Part shown: positions 22,279 through 33,160 of the stretch, one piece after another
How positions within the stretch are numbered: position 1 is the first letter of the stretch
Layout of the letters: every line of letters begins with the position of its first letter
NCBI GenBank assembly: GCA_964016985.1
Contig: OZ024830.1
Location: forward strand, 15,528,419 to 15,592,418
DNA length: 64,000 nucleotides
From: Anodontia alba
Lineage: Eukaryota > Mollusca > Bivalvia > Lucinida > Lucinidae
Reading direction: 5' to 3'
Made by a program: the position numbers and the translations under genes
Notes under the pieces: model-generated
What the model saw: the letters and a program-made list of their open reading frames with translations, nothing else
The model's database searches: none
Told to the model about the DNA's origin: nothing

Positions 22279-22561
22279 TTTTTTGTTGTTGTTTTTTTTT
22301 TTTTTTTGTTTGTTTGTTTTTTTCATCTTTTTTTATTTTGTTTTTGTTTTGTTTCGTCTCCCAGGTCTGATTTATTTATTTACATGCCACTTATGCTTTT
22401 ACTTATTTGATGAACGCTCCAATTATAAAATAAAATGATTCAATACGTTTCAGGTGGTACCGGCAAATGAGCCCGGTATCGGAAATCGAGATTCATCGTA
22501 ACGAACAACTAACAATCGGTACTTTCCGTAGCTTCATATCGGTAGGGTTCGGTCTTTAAGG
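21941..22561. mobile_element. inverted-repeat element with CCGAACC...GAAGCTACGGAAAG ends
   Basis: Left arm near 21948-22005 (GCTACGGAAAGTACCGATTC) is inverted at 22515-22560 (GGTACTTTCCGTAGCTTCAT). The right half also holds GGTATCGGAAATCGAGATT, inverse of the left ATTTCCGATTTCC. A TG microsatellite (22209-22275) and T-rich tract interrupt the centre. Confidence 0.65.
22209..22275. repeat. TG microsatellite with T-rich tail
   Basis: Over 30 TG repeats, followed by T runs to about 22350. Confidence 0.95.
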
Positions 22562-22661
22562 CCGATAGAGTTCAGTTGTTACTATTGCCAAACGAGGTTT
22601 ATTGATTTGGCACAGAGTCTGCTTCGCTTAAGCCCAACTCACTCGTTTTGACCTTTTCTGA

Positions 22662-22663
<2 letters not shown>

Positions 22664-22694
<31 letters not shown>
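22664..22694. repeat. AAT microsatellite
   Basis: About ten AAT units. Confidence 0.95.
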
Positions 22695-23228
22695 CTTGTA
22701 AAAGGTAAAGGAACACGGTTCCTATATTGTTTTATGTGCGAGGTTACGATTACTAAGCCTGCGCATCCGCACTGTCAGATCAGGGCAGACCATCATGAGT
22801 CACTGCTACACCAAAACACCTTTGATTTTCGTAATAGTCAAGCCTATTATATGCTGATATTTGGTCATTTTACAAAGTAAAGGACTCATAAGTACCGTTA
22901 ATGATAATTTTTAGAAAAAATGAAGCTTGGAAAGGAATTAAATTCCAAAATCTGATTTTAGAAATCCGAGTTTGTTGTACCGTATGCTCCGTGTTCAGTG
23001 TACCTAGATATAAGACTTGGTCCGTGGTAAGTTGTATCTATTTGTAAAGACAGTATTTTAGAAAATATGAGTATAATTCTCCTTCTATGAGCTTTTATGA
23101 ACCATAAAAAATAGAACATATGTTTCGAGCCTAATGGACATAAACAATCATAGAAAGCACATGATTTTGCCTTTATTTGTAACTCAAAGACCCCTGAAGC
23201 AAAAAAAAATGTTTGCTTTATCTGTACT
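22695..23228. other. no gene recognised
   Basis: A small GC-richer patch near 22755 (GCGCATCCGCACTGTCAGAT) may be a scrap of the GATC-core fold-back family. Nothing coding. Confidence 0.35.
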
Positions 23229-23504
23229 TATTACGAAAACACGCCTGTTCAAATATATAGAAAATTTTCCCTCCAAAAACTGAAAATCCTCAGCTAAAAA
23301 CTCTGATATTTTTCATACTTAAAATATAGATTGTGGGTACTCGTTAGAACCGCCTTTACAAGGCAATTCTAACGAGTACCCACAATCTATGTTTTGAGCA
23401 GAAATAAGGAAAATAATGTATACCCCTGTAAACTCCAGTTTTACTATGATAAAAGTGGGGTTTATGAGGGTCAAAATTATATACGTAGGTATGTTTTCGT
23501 GATG
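23229..23504. mobile_element. 280-bp MITE with 60-bp central palindrome, copy 1
   Basis: Ends TTACGAAAACACGCCT and the complement of AGGTATGTTTTCGTGATG. The centre pairs GATTGTGGGTACTCGTTAGA with its complement. Side motifs CCTCCAAAAACTGAAAAT and TAAACTCCAGTTTTACTAT define orientation. Seven further copies follow. Confidence 0.88.
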
Positions 23505-24920
23505 TGTCTACAGGATTTCATAGCTTCGCATTTCTTTATCTGATCGTGTCAGAAATAAAACAAAAAAAAAGATAAAACAACAAAGACATAGTGCTCGTTC
23601 TTCCGACAAGGATCAGAAAACCCAACTCAGGATGTTTGCGTCAAAATGAGTGAAAATTGGTTATTACTCCTTATTTCTGCCGCCAATTTTCACGCCGCGT
23701 TAGTTGTACCTACCGCGTTAGTTGTTCCGACGAAAAAACTCTCTGAATTAGAAACATGGCGGGCGCTTCACTGCCGACAGAGTACATCAAGAAAAATTAA
23801 AAGAAAACTACTGTACTTTCGACATCTTTCTGCTTGGCGCTTTACACAGAAGAAGTAAATTAGCAAACTTTTGTCATGATTTAATGCAAAACCGTTTGTC
23901 GTAATTAACTATGCATAAAAGGTTTATTCTAGTCATTGGTTTTCAAAAAATCAAATATTTTTACTTTTTCAAATGGTAAAAATGAATGCAAATTATGCAG
24001 AAATCTGTATGGCAGGTAACTTTGAGACAGACTTTCAACAAAGCTCTGCTTGTTCAATTTTTTTTTTCTGAAATTTTCACAATATTGTTGTGCAACATTA
24101 ATAATTCTAATTCAGCAATTCAGCAAAAAATAAGAACTATTTTCTTAGACAATAGTTTAAACAAACAAAAAAGTTTACTACAGAAATTGCATATAAGGTA
24201 GGACAAATTTTATGCCGTAAATTTAATTTTAGGGTACGTCTTTGAGAACAAAGCACAGAAACAGAAAAGACAAATGGTTGCTCATAAGATATGTCAATCA
24301 GTACAAAATATTTTCATTTCAAATAAAACGCCAAGCAAAAAACGTCTTTCCGAGTGATTTCGAAATGACAATAATCTGAAGGCTTTTGCAACCGCTAACA
24401 CGGCATGGGCTAGGCATTATGAATTTATCGCTGAAAAACACTTCGCTTACGCGAATGTTTTCTCAATTACATGGCGCGACCATTTTGTTTTTATTTCAAC
24501 TTTGACTGATCAGTGAAATTTCTGTTCGGAATGCAACAGTAGCTATTCGGGACTTTCCTTCAAAAATCAGAGTAAAATTAGCTATACCATTATAAACATA
24601 AAATTCAAAATCTAAATACATAATGCCTATGGCACACTAATAACTGTGAATAAAATAATCAACCTAAATCAAAATTTCATGCAGACTAAATAAATTTTAT
24701 TTTTAAGTGAAGTTCAACAGAACAGTGGCATCACAGAATAGTGCACTAGGTGGTAATTTCATTTCTGATTTGGAATAATGATATACGCTTTATTCGAATG
24801 CAGTAAGGAGATGGACAGCACAGTGACCTTTAAGACTTATAGGTCATTGGACAGCAATAGGTCAGTCACAGTCACAAAACATGAAATAATAAAAAAAAAA
24901 AAAAAAAAAACCCGCAAAAA
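23505..24920. other. gene-free AT-rich stretch
   Basis: No convincing gene. A poly-A run lies at 24892-24910. A short inverted pair is present at 23690-23730 (CGCGTTAGTTGTACCTACCG and repeated CGTTAGTTGT). Confidence 0.4.
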
Positions 24921-25032
24921 CACCCAGCGGGCACTAGACGTTTATACAACGTCGGCTCAACGTCGATGCAACGTCATGACGTTGCATCGACGTTGAGGCG
25001 ACGTTGTACAAACGTCATGTGCCCGCTGGGTG
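24921..25032. mobile_element. 112-bp palindrome, CACCCAGCGGGCAC family, copy 1
   Basis: Almost perfect fold-back from CACCCAGCGGGCACTAGACG to its complement ending GTGCCCGCTGGGTG. The interior iterates CAACGTCG and is centred on ATGACGTTGCAT-like sequence. Copies with the same ends but different cores lie at 42116-42213 and 54923-55032. Confidence 0.9.
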
Positions 25033-25384
25033 CACATTTCGTCAAAAAGTGAATGAACAAACGATGAGGAACGACAACAAAAAACACAACCTTGTCGGAA
25101 TGATCAACAGATAAACTAAATCTCCTGTATCAGCTCTCAACCCTCGCTCTAAGACCTCGTACAGTTCCAGCTACACGTGATTGTTTGGTCTGCATAGAGG
25201 TTTACTATCTCAACAGTATATCAACAAAGAACAATTTACAGTCAAACCTCAATCTCGAACATCTTTGAGACCATATAAATTTGTTCTAGACATGATTAGT
25301 ATGAGCCACTGAGGGTTAATCATAGCACTAGAATAGGAGACAAATGAGAATAATATACGGATATCTTTTCAATCATCTGTATAA
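25033..25384. other. no gene recognised
   Basis: Leads into a dispersed repeat; contains CAGTCAAACCTCAATCTCGA near 25240, reminiscent of the CAGTCGACTC family but not alignable over length. Confidence 0.35.
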
Positions 25385-25600
25385 TAATGATATATTCATC
25401 GCGGTGATTCTAATGAGTACACAGAACATACATTTTATGATAAAATAAGAAAATTTCCCTAAAATATCCACAGATATATGTATTATTGGGCTATCAAGAG
25501 AATTTCCTAGGGACTCAAAACGAGTTCTTATTAGCCATGGTAAACAAGCCATAGATGTTCGAGTCATTGAGGTATTCCTGAGACGGATGTTGCATTTGCA
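25385..25600. repeat. dispersed repeat shared with 55060-55280
   Basis: Both loci contain GTGATAAAATAAG/ATGATAAAATAAG, AATTTCCTWRGGAACTC, AGCCAYGGTAA and GAGCCATAGGTGTTYG / AGCCATAGATGTTCG in the same order. They look like diverged copies of one element. Confidence 0.65.
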
Positions 25601-25818
25601 GCAAGGTTGCATGTGCGCCCAGCTGTTCATCTGAATATTTGGCTACATACAGTGTACCATACGAACACTCTGGCCAGACTGCGCGGAGTCTTCGCTGGCG
25701 AACTTGCAATAAATACTGTGCCCCACCTCAGTTAACTTGCTACATTGTGATGAATACAAACTGAAAGTAAAAACAACGAAAACCATTAGAAGAATCAAGA
25801 TGACATTTGAACTGCTGG

Positions 25819-26146
25819 TACAGCTGACTCTCGTTATCTCATAGTCCAAGGGACTCATTGAAATACTTCGTGATATCAAACCCATCGACATATCAGATTT
25901 GCAGAATTGAGGAAAAAATAAATCGAACAACCACATTTCACATATTAATATATAATTTGACTCCTGAAGTTAGAGATTTATTCAAAATATTGTGGAAAAG
26001 AGGAGCTTAGGAGCAATTTCTCCTCTTTTCCACAATATTTTGTTACCTGTTGCTAGATGTCCATGTTAAAACAGGTCCCATATTTTCACTTCGAGATAAG
26101 CGGTTATTGGAGATAAGCAAAGTCGAGATAACAAGAGCCGGTTGTA
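25819..26146. mobile_element. TA-flanked MITE (CAGTCGACTC family), copy 3
   Basis: Left end TACAGCTGACTCTCGTTATC; right end the complement of CAAGAGCCGGTTGTA. The central hairpin is partly shortened (missing AAATTGCTCC on the left arm). Confidence 0.8.
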
Positions 26147-27000
26147 TTTTTTTTTTTTTTTTTTTTGGCTAAATGTCCAACGAAATAATAAGCACATTCT
26201 ATTTAATTTAAATCAAAATTGATAAGAGGTATTGGAATAGAACGCCTTAGTAACTTAAGCTTCAAGCATATCATCTGACGTCACGTGACAAATTCGAGTG
26301 GGTGGGGCATATTAATGTTGTAGAGTAATTTGTTATCGTTGAATTAAGCTAATAGGCTTAAATAGGTCAAACGCCTCCTGCAGCTGTTTTATACAAAATA
26401 CAAACCACAGAATAATTATTCAAATGTAAACACCATGGAACAAAATGTAGAGAGTTATGTTTACAGACATGTGAATGACAATACATTAAATAACAGAGAG
26501 AGAGGGATGAATTTGACGTCTAGTCAACATGCCAGCATGTACATCAAAGCATTTTATATCACGCATATGAACAATAAAATTTTCGTCCTGTCATAGCTAC
26601 GAAAAGCAATCTACCTAAGTTTGTATAGAGCATGTGGTAGAAACTCTACACATAAGTTACGAATGTTGCTCTTATTTGTGTCGAGGAAATTCCTGAACAG
26701 CCCTCTAAAGCCGCTTTGATCACGTGGCATTTTCACGTTTGCTTTCACTCAGTAACTTGACGCGGAAGAAATCAAGTCTTGAGCTTAAATATTTCTTTCC
26801 CCGATTTTTTCCTATTTGTTACGTTTTACTGCGCAGACATTATATTAAAGGCACTCTCTATGAACTTTTAGATTAATTGAGACTTGGATAAGCTATTAAA
26901 CCTGCCTGCATATTAAAGTTTGCTGTTCGTCATAACTACATGTAAGACTATAAAAAAAAAACAGGTAACGATAGTATTTTAGTCTCAACGTCTGAAAATA
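26147..27000. other. gene-free stretch
   Basis: Starts with a 20-bp T run directly at the right end of the preceding element; otherwise nothing is supported. Confidence 0.4.
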
Positions 27001-27070
27001 TACCTTTGAACATGTGCGCCGGATGAAGATTCAGATCAGCCTGTACATTCGCAGTGTGATCCGAATCTTC
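27001..27070. mobile_element. fragment of the GCGCCCAGCGAAGATTC family
   Basis: ATACCTTTGAACATGTGCGC, GATGAAGATTCAGATCAGCC and an inverted TGATCCGAATCTTCACTG. The other half of the element, GAAGAGTCTGATCAGACTGC, appears at 27402, beyond an inserted 276-bp MITE. Confidence 0.6.
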
Positions 27071-27092
27071 ACTGTGCATTTTGGATAGCAAA

Positions 27093-27368
27093 GCATCCCG
27101 AAAACATGCCTATATAATGTTGATGCCCTTAAACCCCCTTTTATGCAGTAAAACTGGGGTTTACAGGGGTATACATTATTTTTCTTATTTCTACTCAAAA
27201 TATAGATTGTGGGTACTCATTAGAACCGCCTCGCCGAGGCAGTTCTAACGTGTACCCACAATCTATATTTTGAGCAGAAATATGAAAATATCAGAATTTT
27301 TATCTGAAAACTTTCACTTTTTGGTGGTAAATTTTTCAGTGTATTTGAATAGGCTTGTTTTCGTAATG
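27093..27368. mobile_element. 280-bp palindrome-centre MITE, copy 2
   Basis: Ends CATCCCGAAAACATGCC and the complement of GCTTGTTTTCGTAATGG. The centre GGGTACTCATTAGAACCGCC is inverted. It lies inside a fold-back of the GATTCAGATCAGCC family, whose second half resumes near 27395. Confidence 0.85.
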
Positions 27369-27435
27369 GCCGAGAACGCAAAATCTCTTCATACGGAAAT
27401 CGAAGAGTCTGATCAGACTGCGCAGGCTGATTTGA

Positions 27436-27439
27436 GTGT

Positions 27440-27516
<77 letters not shown>

Positions 27517-27518
27517 TA
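27436..27518. repeat. TTTA / TTA microsatellite
   Basis: About 13 TTTA repeats followed by TTA repeats. Confidence 0.95.
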
Positions 27519-27590
27519 CATCGATATAGCCGTAGTATTACATAAAAATATACCCAATGAATACAGGAGAAAGTTTAAGGGAACTTCATA

Positions 27591-27926
27591 TACAGTCGAA
27601 CCTCGTTATCTCGAACTCGCTTATTTCGAATTACCGCTTATCTCGAAGTGAAAATTTGGTCCCTGTTTTAACATGAAACTATGGCAACAGGTAAAATAAT
27701 GTGGAAAAGAGGAGAAATTGCTCCTAAGGAGCAATTTCTCCTCTTTTCCACATTATTTTATATATATATTTCTAACTTCAGGAGTCAAATAACACATTTA
27801 TTTGTTAAATGTGGTTGTTCAATTTATTGTTTTCCTCACTCTCTCAACTCTGATATGTCGAAGTACGGATATCTCGAAGTGTTTCAGCGAGTCCCTTGGA
27901 ATTCGAGATAACGGGAGTCGACTGTA
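27591..27926. mobile_element. TA-flanked MITE (CAGTCGACTC family), copy 4
   Basis: Ends TACAGTCGAACCTCGTTATC and the complement of ACGGGAGTCGACTGTA. The central hairpin AGGAGAAATTGCTCCTAAGG with its inverse is intact. Confidence 0.88.
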
Positions 27927-28228
27927 TCTGCTAGTTTTCCACCATTTTTCACAACTTTTGTTACTCCTTATTTGCTTTCCTGCACATAAACCCCATTCTG
28001 AATAGGGGACTACTCCGCTAAAAGGAAAGAATGTGCTTTTGAGTGAAGCAAAATTGTTACCTTTCAAGCTGATTCATTTCCTTGAGAGAGGGAAGCAAAC
28101 TGACAGACAGTTGTCTCCTCTTAATGTGTATCCATTCCCATTAAAGTAAATCCGCGTTTTTTTTCAGCTTCTGTAAGTCAATAGCGTAACAACTGAGATT
28201 ATCCAGGAAAGTCCAAAACGACCAGACT

Positions 28229-28472
28229 ATATGAGCCAGTGCATGACAAAGCCTACAAAATGGTATGTGCGCCCAGCGAAGACTCAGATCAGCATGGGCA
28301 TCCGCCCAGTCTGGTCAGTATTCGCTGTCCGCATGAAGAAAGCTTGGGTCCTTAGCTACCCATTGAGCGCACAGCGAAGACTCTTATCAGACTGGGCGGA
28401 TGCCAGGCTGATCTGATACTTCGCTGGGCGGACATGGCCTTTTGTTGGTTTTGTCATGCACTGGCTCAAATA
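28229..28472. mobile_element. fold-back MITE with TGAGCCAGTGCATGACAAA ends
   Basis: Ends ATGAGCCAGTGCATGACAAA and the complement of TTTTGTCATGCACTGGCTCA. Inside are GCGCCCAGCGAAGACTCAGA, its inverse at 28410-28435 and a mid palindrome around GAAGAAAGCTTGGGTCC. It is the full-length form of the element at 40365-40912. Confidence 0.85.
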
Positions 28473-28819
28473 TGTTGCTCTAATACATGACCTTTCAGTT
28501 CTATAAAATAGGCTAATCTTACAACATTGCTAGTTGGAAATTACATTGAAAGCGCTTATTTACTAACTTGGCTTAATATTGTCAATCTGGACTGGAGACT
28601 GATTAAGCATTGTTTGATAACTTGTTATGTCCCTGCACCTATGGGAAGGAGAGGGGAGGGGGGCATATTCAGCGGACCCCACTGGCGTCGGCGTTGGCGT
28701 TGGCGTCGGCGTCGGCGTGACACTTTCTTGTTTGCACAATATCTAGTACCAGTGGGTGGATTCTTACCAAATTTTCATTGCTATATAATAAGGACATGAT
28801 ATGAATTAGATTTTGGTGA
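28473..28819. other. no gene; GGCGTC hexamer run
   Basis: 28684-28720 is GGCGTCGGCGTTGGCGTTGG, an imperfect GGCGTT/C tandem; otherwise unremarkable. Confidence 0.6.
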
Positions 28820-29722
28820 CGGGTAAATACTGATTTATTGATTTTAGTCAATTTCATAGACATATTTTGAAAAATCGGACAATGCTATTCCCAACAACTT
28901 TAATTTCTGCGTCGGAAAAGATAGGTGCGGGCTTGAAAACACAAGCAGCTAATTTTTTAATTTAATTTCACCCGGAAAAGGGTAGTCCGAAATTCCTGTT
29001 TTGGTTGTTTTTCCCAATGCAAAATGAGGGTATTTTTAGCCATCTGGGCTATGAAATACTTATTTACATTTCGTGTAAGACGTTCTGCAACCTACGTCTA
29101 TGTTGAAATACATAAGATGCTAAATTTTCTAAGCATTTGTTCCTGGGACTGAAATATTTGTGCCGAATATGACTTACGAGGCTGATTACTCATTACGGGG
29201 GCATTAACCCTTGCGGGAACAAGAAAGCCTTTACATCACAAAGCGATTTTTACGGCAGTAAAATGAAACTTCTATATAAATTTTCTCAATTGAGAGTTTC
29301 AAATATATGCAAACATGCCATATCAGAACCCTATTGACAAATGCTGTCTCATTTGCAAAACCTTTCATGGTGTTCGATGTTTACATGTAAATCATAAAAT
29401 AAAATAATTTGAAACTGGTTTAGTCTAAAATCTGCATGTTTTAATGCGGGGCATTCTGATAATGGCTAATGTTCCCGTAAGGGATAATCAGGCCTTCAGT
29501 CAGACACCTGACAGTTGGCTTTCTTGTCCCCGTTAGGGTTAATGCCCCCCCACCCCCCTCCCCCCGTAAGGAGTAATCGACTCCATAAGTCATATTTGGC
29601 ACAAATATACCAGTTCCGGAACAAATAGTATCTTTATAGCATGCATTTCAACGTAGACGTGGCTCGTAGTACTTCTTATTTCATATGTTAAGTATTTCAT
29701 AGACCTGACAGCTGAAAATACT

Positions 29723-30189
29723 AAGGCTGGCACAATTAATCGAATAATCGATTAATTTATCGCTAAATTCCACAAAAATGATTATCGTTACAGATGTGCT
29801 AATAATCGATCATTTGATTTCTGTGTCTATTACTTTACCGTATTTACCATTAATATCAAGACGCCTCAACTCCTTACCATACTTAATCTAAAATTTGAAC
29901 AAGTACAATTTACTACCCAATGTTGTGTCTAAAAATTGGTGGATGAGTGGCAAACAGTGTAGACCCTGATGAGACGCCGCGGTGCTCATCTGGGTCTACA
30001 CTGTTTGCTGGGTTTGCTTGGTCTAAACTGTCCGGCCAAATATGTCGGTAAAGTATAACATATGGTAAGAGTCATGCTCAGGTAGACGGGTAAAATTATG
30101 ACCAAATCTTCAGTGATTACTAATCGACGATCGATCACAATGGCAGGCCTGATAATCGATTATCTTTACAGCTCTGATTAGCCAGCCTT
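29723..30189. mobile_element. nested MITE with AAGGCTGGC ends
   Basis: Ends AAGGCTGGCACAATTAATCG and the complement of GCTCTGATTAGCCAGCCTT, each followed by ATAATCGATTA-type palindromes. It sits within the right arm of the larger palindrome and itself contains a third element with a hairpin (29866-30062). Confidence 0.8.
29866..30062. mobile_element. hairpin-core MITE (CTCCTTACCATACTT type)
   Basis: Begins near CAACTCCTTACCATACTTAA and carries the hairpin GGCAAACAGTGTAGACCCTG ... CTGGGTCTACACTGTTTGC at 29951-30010. Siblings at 52890-53092 and 60435-60632 share the flank and hairpin. Confidence 0.65.
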
Positions 30190-30259
30190 GCTCTGGAAAA
30201 AAAGTAAAAACAGGAATATCGGACTACCCTTCTCCGGATGAAATGAAACTAAAAATTAG

Positions 30260-30263
<4 letters not shown>

Positions 30264-30339
<76 letters not shown>

Positions 30340-30372
30340 CTTTCTTTTTTTTTTTTTTTTTTTTTTTTTTTT
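30264..30372. repeat. GT microsatellite followed by poly-T
   Basis: About 37 GT repeats, then a T run of about 30. Confidence 0.95.
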
Positions 30373-30475
30373 CAGGCCAACATTTATCTTTTACGGCGCA
30401 GAAATGAAAGCTGTTGGGAATAGCATTGTCCGATTTTTCAAAATATATTTATGAAATTGACTAACACTCAATAAA

Positions 30476-31089
30476 TCCGGAGAATTTACCCGTTTGTTGA
30501 CAAATGGGATGTCTCGTAAGTCATGGTCGGAAGTTTGCGTAAAGATTTTGAGTACAAAACCACTGGCTACCCCTTACGAGATTATCAGTAATATATGCAA
30601 TATATGAAACGCAAGTCTTTTAATTCCGAGCAATAACAAATATCTCCGATGAAATGTTGAAATATTGTTGAACTTAATACTTTCCACCATCCGTTACATC
30701 CTTAGGTCCATTAGTTTAAACAATAATTTATTTGTTCCTTTACAAAAATAATGATAATAAAAAATATCTACAACAGCAATGTTCCGAATCTGACGGTAAG
30801 CTAGAACTTATACGGGTCTTTTCCTGATTTACAAAGCACGCACTTTCGTTCGGTTGAGCAACTAGGAATGATAACAAACCAATCAAGTAAGTAATTAAGG
30901 AGAGAGAGACACACACACAGAGACACAGAGCGAGACAGAGACAGAGAGAGAGAAACTTGCAATTCTGTTCTGTCTGGTAGTTGCCATACTTGTTTAATTA
31001 AATGGGCTATACAGATGTATCCTTATGTAAGTAGGTAGCGGTAAATTAATTACACTGTATCTAGAACAAATAAAGAAAACCTGATACGG
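30476..31089. other. no gene; GA/CA-rich stretch near 30900
   Basis: 30900-30955 is AGAGAGACACACACAC-type low complexity. Nothing coding. Confidence 0.5.
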
Positions 31090-31470
31090 ACTTTAAAAAT
31101 CGCCACAATCACAGGTTGGACTAGCAACAATCAATATTGTTTTCGGAAAAGATGCGAATTAAGAGAGCTGTATTCCATGCGTATCCTAGCGTGTAAGATC
31201 TGCCCTATTCTGGTGCCAACATCATAATATAAATCATAATAAAGGTGGTGACCTTTTGTTTCTATTAAGGTGATATATAAATGCTGAGACCGTGTTTGCT
31301 TCTGTTATATCCTCCGAAAGTTTCATTCCATGCACGTATAGCAGAAGGGAAGAAAAAGTTAATAACAAATTGGAATTGGCATGCATACGGTGCAAAGCAT
31401 TTGCATTCCGAACATTTTAGGGGTTGTTTTCCTAAACAAGAGGAGGCAGTACCGCAGACAGCCCATTAAA
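31090..31470 (-). pseudogene. non-LTR retrotransposon 3' fragment
   Basis: On the minus strand a broken frame reads INFFFPSAIRAWNETFGGYN, matching the (F)FPSxIRAWNSLP signature found downstream of the reverse transcriptase in Jockey/CR1-type ORF2. Further along, a frame with HLNRNKR and ASPTCDCGDF corresponds to the C-terminal C-x-C-G region. It aligns by eye with 32545-32900. Stops and shifts break it. Confidence 0.7.
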
Positions 31471-31911
31471 TAGACAAGTTGTAACAATACAGTATTTCCT
31501 TTACAGGCGTATATAAACTCTACAATATTTCAGAACTTTCACAGATTAATTCTTTTTCACATGCAGGTTTCATACGAACTCTAGTTCCAGGGTAACAGTC
31601 AGCTAATCGAGAAATCGGACGCGCTGGTATTAAAATTACCTTGTTTTAATGCACCAGAGACTTCTTGTTGCAAACTCGCGGTAGAAATAATCAGTTACAC
31701 ATGTTTCAGTCACATGTAGTTAAAAAAACTCAACCAAACTGTTTATCCTTCGTTGACCAAATCTTACATCTGTATAAGTAAGATGGTCTTCTAAAATGTT
31801 AATATTTAGTTGTGACCTTTCTTAGTACTCGTGTCGAAATTGTCTGTTTGTAACGTTATATGGGAGATCCACATGTTAAAGAGGCTCTAATTAACCGATG
31901 TTTTAAATAAA
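31471..31911. other. no gene recognised
   Basis: AT-rich sequence without a supported feature. Confidence 0.4.
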
Positions 31912-32085
31912 CATCATGAAAACATGCCTATATAATTTTGACCCCCTTAACCCCACTTTTATATAGTAAAACTGGGGTTTACACGGGTACACATTGTTTT
32001 TCTTATTTCTGCTCAAAAACATAGAATGTGGGTAGTCGTTAGAGCCGCCTCGCCGCTTTGAGCAGAAATGTGAAAAATATCTCCT
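31912..32085. mobile_element. 280-bp palindrome-centre MITE, copy 3 (truncated)
   Basis: Left end CATCATGAAAACATGCCTAT, CCCCTTAACCCCACTTTTAT and GGGTAGTCGTTAGAGCCGCC are present. The right arm collapses after the centre to GAGCAGAAATGTGAAAAAT. Confidence 0.8.
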
Positions 32086-32199
32086 GGCAATAAAGGCATA
32101 TACTTTATTTTGATGGTATGAATGGCTGAGTCTTCTGACATATTTGATCATAAACAGTTAAACCAAAAGCTTAATTACTTATATGCATGTATGTAAACT

Positions 32200-32310
32200 G
32201 TAACATACATACATACATACAGGCACGTACACAAACGCATGCATGCACTTATGCGTGCACGCGCATATACATCAAACATGCAGAGAGAGAGAGAGAGAAA
32301 GAGAGAGAGA
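32200..32310. repeat. ATAC and GA low-complexity tracts
   Basis: ACATACATACATACAT near 32202 and GAGAGAGAGA at 32283-32310. Confidence 0.85.
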
Positions 32311-32544
32311 TGTTCCATGACTCCATAAGTTGATTCTTTCAATATAATTTGCATCAATGTTACATTAGTACCTTTATATCATTAGAAACGCTTCGACTTG
32401 ACTATGAATTCTTGAACGTGACAAAACATGGTTTCATTATCTTCATCAGTTGCTGTAACATCAGTTGCTGTTACTTTACCGTAAAGCAATTCCTGAACAG
32501 AATGCGTGTGCAAATAGCCAGACGGTACGTATTCCTGACGTTAG

Positions 32545-33160
32545 AATATCTTGGACAGTGGAGAAAAAATAATAACAGCTTTCAAATTCACCGCATGCAC
32601 AAGATGGGCTTGGAACATTATTTTTAGAGTATAAATGTGAATTGAGTGAGCTACACCCAATGCGCAATCCTGCGTGTAGGATTTGGCCAGTTTTAGATCC
32701 AGCATTGTAGTACTTAGGAAGAAGTATTCTGTGTCTATTGAGGCAATATTTAAATGCCATAACAATGTTTGCATCTTTATATATGGGGACAAGCTATTCC
32801 AAGCTCTTATAGTGGAAGGGAAAAAGGAGTTAAAGAAGAGATTAGTACGAACGCGAATAGATTGTATATCGTTTGCGTTTCTTAGGCTATCGGGGTTACT
32901 ATCGCCAACAAGTGGGGGCACAAGTTCAGAAAAGTAATCAGGGGTGAGCCCATTAACAATTTTATAAAATATAACTAACTTGTGTTTTATGCGTCTTTCT
33001 TGTAGTGTTTCCCATCCGAGCTCTACAAGAAGTTTTTCAGTACTACAGAGTTTACTCGCCCCGCTTGCTATACGACCTGCTTCGTTGTGTATTGATTCTA
33101 ATTGGTTTTGGCATTCGGTGGAGCATTATCACTATATTCGAGTAGGGGGCGTATGAAATA
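32545..33160 (-). pseudogene. non-LTR retrotransposon ORF2, C-terminal part
   Basis: Minus strand, reading from 33157: FIRPLLEYSD (after the polymerase palm), then in shifting frames NQLESIHNE-like, EKLLVELGWETLQERRIK, DYFSELVPPLVGDSNPDSLR, IRVRTNLFFNSFFPSTIRAW and finally CACGEFESCYYFF. This order is typical of Jockey/CR1-like ORF2 thumb and C-terminal domains. Several frameshifts make it non-functional. It is the continuation of 34816-35945; the satellite array at 33160-34815 sits exactly between the two. Confidence 0.88.

Larger units (their letters stand above)
28820..30475. mobile_element. large palindromic element with two nested insertions
   Basis: The left arm (about 28845-29235) and right arm (29510-29720 continuing 30190-30470) are inverted copies. 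Matching blocks include CAATTTCATAGACATATTTT / AAATATATTTATGAAATTG, AATCGGACAATGCTATTCCC / GGGAATAGCATTGTCCGATT, CGTCTATGTTGAAATACAT / ATGCATTTCAACGTAGACG and GCATTAACCC...GGGTTAATGC. The right arm is broken by the 467-bp element at 29723-30189 and by a GT/T microsatellite at 30264-30372. No protein is encoded. Confidence 0.8.

Noticed and set aside
32349..32937. Plus-strand frames opposite the retrotransposon remnant
   Set aside because: Antisense shadows of the ORF2 C-terminal part on the minus strand.
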